Assembly (NCBI GenBank): GCA_022778745.1
Contig: JALFSR010000022.1
Coordinates: forward strand, 1-36,010
Length of the DNA stretch: 36,010 nucleotides
Direction of reading: 5' to 3'
Source: Clostridiales bacterium
Lineage (GTDB): Bacteria; Bacillota; Clostridia; Lachnospirales; Lachnospiraceae
Part shown: piece by piece, positions 1-8,523 of the stretch
Layout of the letters: each line of letters starts with the position of its first letter
Position numbering within the stretch: the stretch's first letter is position 1
The notes under the pieces: model-generated
Database searches by the model: none
The model's input: only the letters and a program-made list of their open reading frames with translations
What the model was told of the DNA's origin: nothing
Program-made: the position numbers and the translations under genes

Positions 1-55
1 ATGCTGTGGTATGGTAATTACGCAAAAGATATTTGAACCATCTGTTTTAAGCACC

Positions 56-1502
56 TTAAAACAGCACGATATGACCTCCGAGATAGGCAATCTTTCTGTC
101 CTGCACGGAAACAGATGCCTGCATGGTATCGTAATACTTTCGCAGTTCCTGTTCGCGCTTGCTGTATGATTTATTACTTTCACTGTTTAAAATATCCCGG
201 CAACTACAAATGACATTTTCAGCACCAGCTGCCAGCGGAAGTTCTTTTTTCTGCATCCGCACCAGTTCCAACATATCTCCATGGTTGTAATAATAAGCCC
301 GCAAATGAGCCATTTTATCAGCTCCTGTGCGGCTCCATCCCATCGGTCTGGAAGTCATACGGTCTGCCAAAACATGACTTACATGACCTTCTGCCCTGCA
401 GCCTACAACATATTTTCGTCCTGCAAGACGTGTTTTCGCCGCACTCCAGTTATTCAGGATGTATGACGCACCTTCTTCTACGTGTCTGCGTTCTGCCTCT
501 GTCTTGGTATATGACATCAGTTTCACAGTCTCTTCCTCAAATTTCTCCCGTGTTTCATTCCGGAGAATCCCGCAGATCTCTTTGCGCGCATCCTCTGCAC
601 TGTCTAGCATATGGCGCGTCATTTTTAACAGATATTTTTTCACAAGGAACTCATCCAGCACATGCGTGGCATCGCGCAACAGTTCCCGTCCTGCCTTGAT
701 CCATCCTCCTCCGTCACTCATCAGATAAATCCGTTCAACCTGATCCAGATCATACACATGGCTGATATAATCATAGACTTCATTCCACAGTTTTTCATTG
801 TCTTTCCCTTCATACAGACCACTGAAATAATACGGATTTTTCAGTTCATGCCGTTTCTGTTTTTGACCTTCTTTCGTGACACATTCCCTGCATGTGATTC
901 CTTCATGCACATAGACTATTTTTGCGAGCACGTAGTTATCTTTCCGGTTATTTTCGTTTTTGGTAAGATCCCCTTTTTTCTCCTGATACTACAGCTTGCA
1001 GTGATCTTCATCTGCTTCTATGAACAACGTTTTTACAATCCTTTTCTTTTCCGGCCACGTTTCATATTCCAGGAATCTCAACGCATGCAGATATTTCATG
1101 ACTGCTTCTTTCGACAGGGTATTTAAAAAGCTGCATTCAGCCCCTGAACGGCGATAATTCGTCTGTACAGCCTCTTTAAGGATATTACCTTTACGCCCTC
1201 TGTGAGCCTTTCATGCGGTTTTATCCCAAGATACTGGTCTGCCAGCTTCACATTTTTACAGAGAGCAGTTTTTTGTCCTCTGTTTTTACGATATTCCACT
1301 CGCTTTTTCTTTCATCGCTGTCCTTGATAACAGTATTAACTTTTGTATACGCTTCTGACATGATATCAAGAATAAATTTTGTGACAACTTCTTCCAGCCG
1401 GTCTTCAAACTCTGCCTGTTTGCTGGAATCCTTATAAAATAAATCTACGATTCCTAGAATTTTAGGGATACCATTTTTCTCGAATTCAGTTATACTATTC
1501 AT
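56..1502 (-). pseudogene. Decayed ISLre2-family (UPF0236) transposase
   Basis: The reverse strand encodes an ISLre2-type transposase of about 480 codons, which is full family length, but in pieces. The N-terminal piece (start ATG at 1502) runs to about 1250, where the frame is lost. A middle piece (KLADQYLGIKPHERLTEG, then YRRSGAE) crosses a second frame change near 1172-1180. An in-frame TAG at 989-991 then follows the conserved EADEDH motif and most simply replaces a Gln codon. After that the frame is open to the natural C-terminus at 56. Visible family hallmarks are EADEDH, the MSDGGGWIK segment and a Cys-rich linker near the C-terminus. Two frameshifts plus one nonsense codon make it inactive. 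Terminal inverted repeats were not recognised, and the left end of the element may lie outside the window. Confidence 0.88.
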
Positions 1503-1651
1503 GAGAAAACACCTTTCCTTTGTGACGTATTTTTTTAAGCAAACTTATACTATCACATTTGGTGTTCTCTCTTTTTATATTTTTTCAAAAACCTACGATT
1601 AATTTACACTAGCGTATACAAGCTTGATCATTATTAACCGATGGATATAGT

Positions 1652-1786
1652 ATGACTGAAACATGTGAACGCTGTGGTTTTAATGATTACAGTAATTTCT
1701 TGAAAGCATTTACAAAAGCAACCGGAGTATCTCCAAAAAATACTCTCAATTCCGAATTTCATCTTAAATTTATTTCTTTAATTTAA
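1652..1786 (+). pseudogene. C-terminal fragment of an AraC-type regulator
   Basis: A 44-codon open frame encodes only the second helix-turn-helix and tail of an AraC/XylS DNA-binding domain. CGFNDYSNFLKAFTKATGVSP is the family signature: Cys-Gly-Phe, then Phe-x-Lys-x-Phe, then Gly-x-(S/T)-Pro. The upstream part of the domain and any sensor domain are missing, and there is no ribosome binding site before the ATG. The fragment lies between the ISLre2 remnant and the MATE gene, so it may be the truncated end of the former regulator of that pump. That link is inference. Confidence 0.75.
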
Positions 1787-1872
1787 GCAAATAGTAGTTT
1801 TTTTCATAGAACAAAAAAACATCAATACAGATTGCGAATGTCCGATTCTGATTATAGAGAATAATTGGTTTG

Positions 1873-1901
1873 TTGACATATCAAACGCTCTATACTATAC
1901 T
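1873..1901 (+). promoter_or_regulatory. Sigma-70/SigA-type promoter of the MATE gene
   Basis: A perfect -35 TTGACA (1873-1878) is separated by 17 bases from the -10 TATACT (1896-1901), 81 bases before the chosen start codon. It is one of the best promoter matches in the window and points directly into the efflux gene. Confidence 0.8.
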
Positions 1902-1910
1902 GAAACCAGA

Positions 1911-1931
1911 CGAAACGTTTATTGTGTTTCG
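1911..1931 (+). promoter_or_regulatory. Inverted repeat just downstream of the MATE promoter
   Basis: CGAAAC (1911-1916) and GTTTCG (1926-1931) form a 6-bp inverted repeat with a 9-base spacer. It begins about 10 bases after the -10 box, at the expected transcription start. The position suits a repressor operator, but no binding protein can be named from the sequence. Confidence 0.4.
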
Positions 1932-1982
1932 CTGATGCGCGTATGGCGACAGCTGATAATACTATTTAAGGAGGAAACTATT

Positions 1983-3359
1983 ATGGCAAAGGTACAGCCA
2001 CAAGAAAACAAGATGGGTGTTATGCCTATTCCCAAATTACTTGCTACGATGTCACTTCCTATGGTTATTTCCATGTTAGTACAAGCACTTTATAATATCG
2101 TAGACAGTATGTTTGTGGCACAGATTAATGAAAATGCTTTAACCGCAGTCTCTCTTGCATTCCCCATCCAAAACTTAATGATTGCTGTATTAACTGGTAC
2201 GGGAGTTGGTATTAATGCATTTCTTTCCAGAAGTCTTGGCGAGAAAAATACTGAGCGTGCAAATAGTACTGCAGTTCATGGTCTTATTTTATGCGGATTC
2301 AGTTATCTCGCATTTCTTTTGATCGGATTGTTTTTCAGTAAATTATTTTTCACAGTACAAACTTCAGATCCACAGATTATTGAGTATGGAACAATTTATA
2401 TGAAAATCTGCTGTATTTGTTCGTTTGGTATGGCATTCCAGATTACATTAGAACGACTGCTGCAGGCAACGGGAAAAACATTTTATACAATGATTACACA
2501 AGGTCTTGGAGCAATAATTAATATGCTTCTTGACCCGATTATGATTTTTGGTCTGTTTGGTTTCCCAAAAATGGGAGTTGCAGGAGCTGCATCTGCTACT
2601 ATTATTGGTCAGATTATTGCTTCCCTTCTTGCAATTTATTTTAATATAACAAAAAATAAAGAAATTCATATTTCTTTGCGTAATTTCAAATGGTCCGGAT
2701 ATATTGTTAAAAATATTTATTCGGTCGGTATTCCATCGATTATTATGGCTTCCATTGGTTCCGTTATGACATTTGGAATGAATAAAATTTTAATTGCATT
2801 TACATCCACTGCGACTGCAGTATTTGGTGTTTATTTCAAAATCCAAAGCTTTATATTTATGCCTGTATTTGGCTTAAATAACGGTATGGTTCCAATTATT
2901 GCTTATAATTACGGAGCACAAAAAAAATCTCGTATTTATCATACGATTCGACTCAGTGTCATTTGTGCAGTTGTCATTATGCTCATTGGATTTGCGATTT
3001 TTCAAATCTTCCCAAGACAGCTTCTTGCTATTTTTAATGCTTCAGAAGCAATGGAAAAGATTGGTATTCCAGCACTTCGCACAATCAGCTTCAGCTTTTT
3101 ACTTGCTGGCTTTTGTATTGTATCTTCCTCCGTATTTCAAGCATTGTCACATGGCTTTTTAAGTTTGATTGTATCCGTTATTCGTCAACTTGTCGTATTG
3201 CTTCCATCTGCGTTTTTACTTGCACGACTTGGCGGACTTCATACGATTTGGTGGTCATTTCCTATCGCAGAGCTTTTTTCCTTTGCTCTTTGCGTATACT
3301 TCTTACGACATGTATTGAAAAATCAGATTGATCCACTTTCTGACGAAAACAACAAATAA
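1983..3359 (+). CDS. MATE-family multidrug/sodium antiporter
   Basis: The 458-residue protein is a multi-pass MATE efflux transporter of the cytoplasmic membrane, expected to expel cationic drugs or metabolites in exchange for Na+ or H+. The N-terminal half carries the typical segment PMVISMLVQALYNIVDSMFV, followed by NENALTAVSLAFP. An internal second half begins near GIPSIIMASIGSV, as expected for two six-helix bundles. Length matches the family (about 450). The ATG at 1983 is chosen because AAGGAGG ends 7 bases upstream; an in-frame codon at 1935 has no such site. It stands alone behind its own promoter. The substrate cannot be read from sequence. Confidence 0.93.
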   Translation: MAKVQPQENKMGVMPIPKLLATMSLPMVISMLVQALYNIVDSMFVAQINENALTAVSLAFPIQNLMIAVLTGTGVGINAFLSRSLGEKNTERANSTAVHGLILCGFSYLAFLLIGLFFSKLFFTVQTSDPQIIEYGTIYMKICCICSFGMAFQITLERLLQATGKTFYTMITQGLGAIINMLLDPIMIFGLFGFPKMGVAGAASATIIGQIIASLLAIYFNITKNKEIHISLRNFKWSGYIVKNIYSVGIPSIIMASIGSVMTFGMNKILIAFTSTATAVFGVYFKIQSFIFMPVFGLNNGMVPIIAYNYGAQKKSRIYHTIRLSVICAVVIMLIGFAIFQIFPRQLLAIFNASEAMEKIGIPALRTISFSFLLAGFCIVSSSVFQALSHGFLSLIVSVIRQLVVLLPSAFLLARLGGLHTIWWSFPIAELFSFALCVYFLRHVLKNQIDPLSDENNK

Positions 3360-3427
3360 TTACAAAAACAGCAAAATGGATTCCAAATGTCTGATTTAGA
3401 AAATTTTTTATAGATACTAGAAAATTT

Positions 3428-3458
3428 TTGTGTCATAAATGAATTTTTATGCTATAAT
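3428..3458 (+). promoter_or_regulatory. Promoter of the DUF1275 gene
   Basis: An extended -10 (TG-C-TATAAT, hexamer at 3453-3458) is preceded by TTGTGT (3428-3433) with a long 19-base spacer. The strong extended -10 compensates for the weak -35. It lies 43 bases before the ATG at 3502. Confidence 0.6.
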
Positions 3459-3501
3459 AGCACAAGATTTTAGATCATACAAAAAGAAGGGAACATATTT
3501 T

Positions 3502-4209
3502 ATGGATAGCAAATCATTTCAGACACCAATACATTATACGATGGCTTTTATCGGCGGATTTCTTGGAGCTTATTCCATTTTAAATTACTCGGATTTATTT
3601 GCCGCTGCTCAGACAGCAAATATGATTGGAATTATAACTACATTAATTGGCGGAAATATAAGAGATTTTCTGCTGCGTGCTATTGCATTGCTCGTCTATG
3701 CAAGTGCAATTGCGCTGAGTGTGATTATTCCAAAGTATACAAATATCCGTATGCGTCGTGCCACACTGCTTATTGAAGCAATTACTGTCACTGCAGTAAG
3801 CTTCTTTCCAAAGGAAATGAACCGTTTTGCTGCGACTTATCCCCTCTTTTTCATTCTGGCTTTACAATGGTGTGTATTTGGTGGAGCGAAAGGGTATAAT
3901 TGTTCCTGTATCTTTTCTACAAATAACTTAAAGCAGACAGTACTTGCGATGACTCAGTATCTCTGCACAAAAGATGCAGCACAGGCAGAAAAAGCAAAGT
4001 TTTTTGGTACAACATTAGTATGTTTTCATGCTGGTGCTGCTGTTTCCTATGCTGCATATATTTTGTTTGGATTACATGCATCGCTCCTCTGCCTGCTTCC
4101 AATTTTTGTATGTTTTTCTCTCGTAGTGTTATCAGAAAATATAATTTGGACGTCTTCGTCCAAAAAGACAAGTTCCAAACCATCTTCTCTTAGAACAGTC
4201 AAAGCATAA
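3502..4209 (+). CDS. DUF1275 (YoaK-like) integral membrane protein
   Basis: This 235-residue hydrophobic protein has about six membrane segments and the general layout of DUF1275/YoaK. It starts with a YTMAFIGGFLGAYSILNY segment, has a central LQWCVFGGAKGYNCSCIFSTN loop rich in Cys and Gly, and ends in a polar Ser/Lys-rich cytoplasmic tail. The family is widespread, and its function is not established. The start at 3502 is chosen for the AGAAGGGA ribosome site 9 bases upstream; a longer in-frame start at 3439 would overlap the promoter. It converges on the aspartoacylase-like gene with only 6 bases between the stop codons, and no terminator hairpin is visible there. Confidence 0.8.
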   Translation: MDSKSFQTPIHYTMAFIGGFLGAYSILNYSDLFAAAQTANMIGIITTLIGGNIRDFLLRAIALLVYASAIALSVIIPKYTNIRMRRATLLIEAITVTAVSFFPKEMNRFAATYPLFFILALQWCVFGGAKGYNCSCIFSTNNLKQTVLAMTQYLCTKDAAQAEKAKFFGTTLVCFHAGAAVSYAAYILFGLHASLLCLLPIFVCFSLVVLSENIIWTSSSKKTSSKPSSLRTVKA

Positions 4210-4215
4210 TAATTA

Positions 4216-5145
4216 TTATTCATCAGGAAGTATTTTTACTGCCGCTGTGTTTGCATATACAAGTGGCTGGTCAAATGCAAAGAAAATTTTTTCGTCTGTG
4301 GAGGCAACTAATTGTTCTATTACCTTTCCTTCACAGGCATCTAACACCCATGCAATCACCTCTCCCTTTTTCACCGATTCTCCCACACTTTTTTTACTTC
4401 GGAAAATACCAGAATTTTTTGGTCGGACAGACACTAATTCCTCATCCCGGAATACAGTTGACCAACTTGGCTGATCGGTTGGATAATTAATCATCTCATT
4501 TACATTCATAAAACGCAAAATTGCACTCATCATACTCTGACTGCTTTCTTCATCAATCTGGTCAGTTGTTGTCGTATAAAGACTGTATGCATCTGTCTCC
4601 CATATTTGCCAGTTATAATTTAAAGTTGTCGTGTCGTATGGGCGTGGAGTACGCAGTACAATATAAGGCAGCCCAAATGTCCGTCCTTTTTCCACCTCTT
4701 CAAATCCTGTCTTCATAATTCTAACATGAAGAGAAAATCTTCCTGGCATATAAAATGACGCAAACTGAATTCCATTTTTATATTCAGAAACAACGTCGAA
4801 AATACCTGCCGCAATTCTTTGCGTTGTCTCTCCAAGATTATACCCTGGAAACATACGATTGATATCAGTATTATCCGTTGACCAAAATCGCTTTCCAATA
4901 TTCATTGAACATGGATTAAGAGACGGCACGACAAGAATTTCTTTTCCAGATACTATCCGTCCTTCTTCCTCCATTTTTTTTAATACTTGAACGAGACGCG
5001 AACAAGTATAAATCTGCTGATATTCATTTCCTCTCATACTTCCAAGTATACAGAGCGATTTTTCTCCCTTTCCAAACGTGTATCCCTGAATACAGAAATC
5101 ATCACGATATAATGACGGTATTGTATATAATGTCGTCTTTTCCAT
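4216..5145 (-). CDS. Succinylglutamate desuccinylase/aspartoacylase-like protein, variant active site
   Basis: The 309-residue protein resembles the zinc carboxypeptidase-related AstE/aspartoacylase family. An N-terminal alpha/beta hydrolase-like domain (about 20-220) is followed by a C-terminal lipoyl-like beta domain (NSGIFRSKKSVGESVKKGEVI). The usual zinc motif His-Gly-Asp/Asn-Glu reads Met-Arg-Gly-Asn-Glu here. The first metal ligand His is therefore replaced by Arg while the Glu remains, and canonical deacylase activity is doubtful. The conserved NPCSMNIGKRFWSTDNTDINR region is intact. The ATG at 5145 has GGAGAAG 7 bases upstream. It is the only intact member of a cluster whose upstream paralog, transglutaminase and alpha-E genes are broken. 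The substrate is unknown. Confidence 0.75.
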   Translation of the reverse strand: MEKTTLYTIPSLYRDDFCIQGYTFGKGEKSLCILGSMRGNEYQQIYTCSRLVQVLKKMEEEGRIVSGKEILVVPSLNPCSMNIGKRFWSTDNTDINRMFPGYNLGETTQRIAAGIFDVVSEYKNGIQFASFYMPGRFSLHVRIMKTGFEEVEKGRTFGLPYIVLRTPRPYDTTTLNYNWQIWETDAYSLYTTTTDQIDEESSQSMMSAILRFMNVNEMINYPTDQPSWSTVFRDEELVSVRPKNSGIFRSKKSVGESVKKGEVIAWVLDACEGKVIEQLVASTDEKIFFAFDQPLVYANTAAVKILPDE

Positions 5146-5212
5146 TTTAATCTTCTCCTTCCTTAGTAACAACAGGGACTTCCCATTCTTCTGTAAAGCA
5201 ATCATTCGGATT

Positions 5213-5733
5213 TTACTTCGCCTCTTTCAAAATACGTGCAAGGAGTGAACCTTCGTCCACAATTGGATATTCACGAATCGTAAATAAAAGTCCTGCCTCT
5301 GGCACAATAATTTCTGCCATATTTTCTCCTGTAAATAGATTGATAATTAATCCAATTTCTTCTCCTTTTTCCACATATGCTCCATGATTTTTTTCTTTAA
5401 GAAAATTCCAGACATCGGAGAATTTCCATTAAATGAAAGATTCCTTCTGTCAGCTGAATGCCAAAATCCTGGAATTCCTCTTGTAATTGAATCAATTCCA
5501 AGCGGATTCATTGCTGGATAAATATCTACTGTTCCATGCAAATACTGAGGATTTTCCTGAATTCTTCTTGCCACCTCATAACATACATATTGTCCTTCCA
5601 ATTCATCACCATGAATTCCTGTAACAATACTAATTCGTTTTCCATTTCCTCCATCTTTTAGTATAAATCTATTTTTCTTTATCTCTAATGTTTCATTTAC
5701 CGGAAGTTTTACTGAAGCAACCGTTTTTATCAT
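5213..5733 (-). pseudogene. Broken aspartoacylase/AstE-like gene
   Basis: The start at 5733 follows a GAGAGGAG site. The first 100 or so codons encode a normal N-terminus with the intact zinc motif GIHGDELEG and YPAMNPLGIDS. The frame then passes into sequence that only fits the family C-terminus in another frame: GAYVEKGEEIGLI through EAGLLFTIREYPIVDEGSLL, to a stop at 5213. The expected middle of the domain, roughly 100-150 residues with the third metal ligand, is missing. An internal deletion is therefore likely, plus a one-base slip in the A-run at about 5394-5400. It is a paralog of the gene at 4216-5145 but retains the canonical His that the intact gene lacks. Confidence 0.8.
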
Positions 5734-5753
5734 CACTATCTCTCCTCTCTCCA

Positions 5754-6542
5754 TCATTCCTCTTTTTTCACTATGACAGAAATCGTCTGTTTCTGCATTG
5801 TATTTCCTGTAAACAGCCCCTGATTAATCATACAATCTTTATAATCTCGCCCATGGAAATTTTAATATGCTGATCATTCACAACAAGAAAATTTGTCAGA
5901 TCAAGTCCATACCAATATCCATTACTTTCAATTTCTACCCATGCATGACTTAGTCCTTCTCCTATTAACATACCAACTACATATCTGGAAGGGATTCCTG
6001 CCATTCGGCACAGTGAAATCATAATATGCGCATAGTCTTGACATACTCCTTGTCCAAGCTGCAATGCCTGTTCTGCACTCGTCTCAACAGTTGTAGCACC
6101 TTTAACATAAGAAAGTGTCTGATACACTTTCTCCATAATCCGCATACTCTTTTTCCAATTTGTATCACATCCGCTAAAATCTATGCTTGAAAACATTTTT
6201 TCTAACTCGTTTTCTGGTTTTGTATATGCTGTCTGATACCGAAACATACTGATCTGATGTCTAGCCTTTGCCTTAATACAGGCAGAAAGCCCCGTTGTTG
6301 CTCTTCCCTTTACTTCCACCTTAAACAGCTGATGTGGACTATCTGTATTGCCAAAAAATACAACAATTTCCAAACGAATCTTTGCTTTCACATAAAGATT
6401 CATTTGGAAAGATTTTAATACTTTCGTTCTGTATCCTCTGCTGCTCATCCGACTGAAGAATACATTTTACTGTGAACCTGTGATTTTTCACAGGCTCACT
6501 AAATTCAATTTTTAAATGATAATGAAAGACTAAGTTTTCCAA
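5754..6542 (-). pseudogene. Frameshifted transglutaminase-like (papain-fold) protein
   Basis: The conceptual protein of about 260 residues has an N-terminal beta-rich domain of the bacterial transglutaminase type (FSEPVKNHRFTVKC, then DSFGN). A transglutaminase core follows with all three catalytic residues: Cys in GQGVCQDYAH, His in LSHAWVE and Asp in GLDLTN. Two one-base slips break it. An extra T in a T-run near 6352 interrupts the N-terminal domain, and a lost base near 5857 cuts the C-terminal GRDYKDC motif. The tail then continues to a stop at 5754, just before the next gene. The likely start is TTG at 6542, because GGAGG lies 9 bases upstream and no ATG fits. Such proteins accompany alpha-E and ATP-grasp proteins in predicted peptide-modification operons. 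Confidence 0.85.
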
Positions 6543-6546
6543 AGGC

Positions 6547-6775
6547 TTACACCTCCAGGATTTGTTCGATTTCCTTTAATATTTCAGGATAATTTAATCT
6601 TTCTTCTTGGACTAATTCATCCAGACGAGTAATCACACCTTTTTTGTAATGAATATTACAGCGATCAATTCTTCCTTCCAGACGGCGCACTTCTCGGCAC
6701 ATGCTCTCATGCCCTGCATGAAGTCTTGCATACAAATGCCGTATCGGTACGTTTTAACAAATCTATGTTTTTCAT
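6547..6775 (-). pseudogene. Remnant of an alpha-E domain (DUF403) gene
   Basis: A ribosome site (AAGAAGGTGG) and ATG at 6775 open a frame, MKNIDLLKRTDTAF, that soon becomes meaningless. In another frame the sequence encodes LYARLHAGHESMCREV, followed by RLEGRIDRCNIHYKK, which looks like the C-terminal helices of an alpha-E protein. Family members are about 300 residues; only some 75 codons remain, so most of the gene has been deleted. It is the first gene of the decaying cluster, and the stop lies 5 bases from the transglutaminase start. The ATP-grasp partner usually found with this family is absent. The assignment rests on a short segment and on context. Confidence 0.6.
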
Positions 6776-6802
6776 CTGTCCACCTTCTTTTCCACTAAAA
6801 TT

Positions 6803-6839
6803 AAAAAAAGGCGCTTTGCTTTACTAGCAAAATGCCTTT
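6803..6839 (-). terminator. Intrinsic terminator of the glycerophosphate operon
   Basis: Two 14-base arms (6807-6820 and 6826-6839) match at 12 positions with a 5-base loop. On the reverse strand the hairpin is followed by seven T residues (6803-6809). It lies about 110 bases beyond the stop of the HAD phosphatase gene and insulates the operon from the decayed alpha-E cluster. Confidence 0.8.
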
Positions 6840-6945
6840 GTATTTAATTAAATCGTATCTTAATCTTTAAAAAAGTCAATAGGTTTCTTGGTTTTCTCGA
6901 ATTTTTACATTTTTTTGGTGTTATTCAAGATTTTCTATACATTTT

Positions 6946-7758
6946 TTATATGCAAGTACTGTTTTCTTCCTTCCATTCTTTATGCAATGCTGCAATCGAA
7001 TCAAATACATACGTTGGGTGATAACTAGAATGTTGAACATCTTCTCTTATCGCCTCTCCAGTCAATACGAGTGCTGTATCAATTCCTGCACGATTTCCAC
7101 AAGCAATGTCTGTATACAAACGATCTCCTACAAGCAAAGCCTGTGCTTTTAACATTCCCGCCGTTTTCATCGCAAACTGAACTATCGCAGTGTCTGGTTT
7201 GCCCATATATCTTGGTTTTTTCTGCACAGCATGTTCGATTATCTCACAAATTGAACCACAGTCTGGCACAAATCCAAATTCATTTGGACATACGAGATCT
7301 GGATTCGTAGCAATATAATCTACATCTCTTGTTGTCAATACTCTGCATGCATTTTCTAATTTTTGATAAGTTAACTGATTGTCATATGAAATCACAACAC
7401 ATGCAATAGAAGAATCCATTGGATCTTGTGTTGTCTGAATTCCTTTCTTTTCTAACTCCTGGATAAAAGAATCCGTTCCCACAACGAAAATCATTTCTTT
7501 ATCATGATGCTTCTTCAAATACTCTACCGTTACGATCGTTGTTGTCACAAAATCTTTTTCTTTCACATCAAGTCCCATGTTTTGAAAATACACTTTATAA
7601 TCACTTACACTTCTTGTTGCATTATTTGTGATAAATAAACATTTTCCATCTTGATTTTTCACATCTTCGAGAAAATCATGTACTCCATCTAATAATTGAG
7701 TTCCCTTACATATTGTTCCATCAATATCTAATAAAAATAACTTTTTCTCATTTAACAT
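6946..7758 (-). CDS. HAD-IIA family phosphatase (NagD/AraL type)
   Basis: This cytoplasmic phosphatase of about 270 residues has all HAD motifs: nucleophile DIDGT near the N-terminus, TNNAT (motif II), a class IIA cap domain (about 80-180), GKPD with its motif III Lys, and GDRLYTD (motif IV). Members dephosphorylate small phosphate esters such as sugar phosphates and glycerol phosphate. As the last gene of the glycerophosphodiester uptake operon it may convert glycerol-3-phosphate to glycerol, which is inference. The ATG at 7758 is preferred: GGTGA lies 5 bases upstream and the MLNEKKLFLLDIDGT beginning is typical. A GTG at 7767 would overlap the upstream stop codon as GTGA and cannot be excluded. 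Confidence 0.9.
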   Translation of the reverse strand: MLNEKKLFLLDIDGTICKGTQLLDGVHDFLEDVKNQDGKCLFITNNATRSVSDYKVYFQNMGLDVKEKDFVTTTIVTVEYLKKHHDKEMIFVVGTDSFIQELEKKGIQTTQDPMDSSIACVVISYDNQLTYQKLENACRVLTTRDVDYIATNPDLVCPNEFGFVPDCGSICEIIEHAVQKKPRYMGKPDTAIVQFAMKTAGMLKAQALLVGDRLYTDIACGNRAGIDTALVLTGEAIREDVQHSSYHPTYVFDSIAALHKEWKEENSTCI

Positions 7759-7763
7759 TCTAT

Positions 7764-8516
7764 TCACCAGCCATTTCTTGCCAAGCAGATATTTGCCCTC
7801 TGCTTCACTACTTTCTCTGGGTCGTTTGTAATAATTGCATCAACACCATTCTCTATTAAAAATTGAATGTCGTCTTCTTTATCTACCGTCCATACCCGCA
7901 CTGCAAGTCCACTTTTTTTGTATTGTTCTAAAAAATCAGACATTTTTACATGATATAATGCTGGATGCAGTCCTTGAACTCCTGTCTTTTTCGCATATTC
8001 TTCCACATGAAGCATTACATCACTGTATAAATATGCTGTCTCTGATTTTGGGCAAAGCTGTCTCATCTTTTGCACACTATAATGATTAAAAGAAGAATAA
8101 ATAACTCGTTCTTCCATATCCATTGCTTTTACTAACTTTGCAGTCTCTTCCTCTATGTTATCATACCAGAAAATGCCTGTTTTCAACTCAATATTAACTA
8201 ACAATTCGGATGGCTTTGTCAGCTCCAATACTTCTTTTAATGTTGGAATTACTGCATCTTTATATTCTGGATGTGTACAATTAAATGAAAACTGCTTTAA
8301 TTGTTCCAATGTATAATCACGAATTGCTCCCGTCCCATTACTCACACGATTGATGACTTCATCATGGGCAACTACAAGTTGCCCATCTTTTGTCATCTGT
8401 ACATCTAATTCTACACCATCTGCCCCCTGCTCTATTGCAAGTGCAAACGCTTCCAATGTATTTTCAGGAGCCATTGCACTTGCGCCTCTATGACCAAAAA
8501 TTTTCGTCTTTTTCAT
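7764..8516 (-). CDS. ugpQ: Glycerophosphodiester phosphodiesterase
   Basis: The 250-residue cytoplasmic enzyme hydrolyses glycerophosphodiesters (such as glycerophosphocholine) to sn-glycerol-3-phosphate and an alcohol. The GDPD TIM-barrel signature is intact: HRGASAMAPENT with His9 and Arg10, metal ligands Glu36 and Asp38 in VELDVQ, and the second catalytic His51 in VVAHD. Further typical blocks are NIELK and VWTVDKEDD near the C-terminus. There is no signal peptide, so it acts after import, as UgpQ does in Escherichia coli. The ATG lies 7 bases after the stop of the binding-protein gene, whose last codons include the GGAG site. It overlaps or abuts the phosphatase gene, which implies co-translation. 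Confidence 0.95.
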   Translation of the reverse strand: MKKTKIFGHRGASAMAPENTLEAFALAIEQGADGVELDVQMTKDGQLVVAHDEVINRVSNGTGAIRDYTLEQLKQFSFNCTHPEYKDAVIPTLKEVLELTKPSELLVNIELKTGIFWYDNIEEETAKLVKAMDMEERVIYSSFNHYSVQKMRQLCPKSETAYLYSDVMLHVEEYAKKTGVQGLHPALYHVKMSDFLEQYKKSGLAVRVWTVDKEDDIQFLIENGVDAIITNDPEKVVKQRANICLARNGW

Positions 8517-8523
8517 CGCATCA

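Noticed and set aside
662-1126. 154-codon plus-strand open frame
   Set aside because: It lies opposite the ISLre2 transposase, has no ribosome site and a composition that mirrors the coding strand; it is a shadow.
5754-6542. Programmed frameshifting in the transglutaminase gene
   Set aside because: The slips are in ordinary homopolymer or non-slippery places, there are two of them, and neighbouring genes of the same cluster are also broken; decay is simpler.
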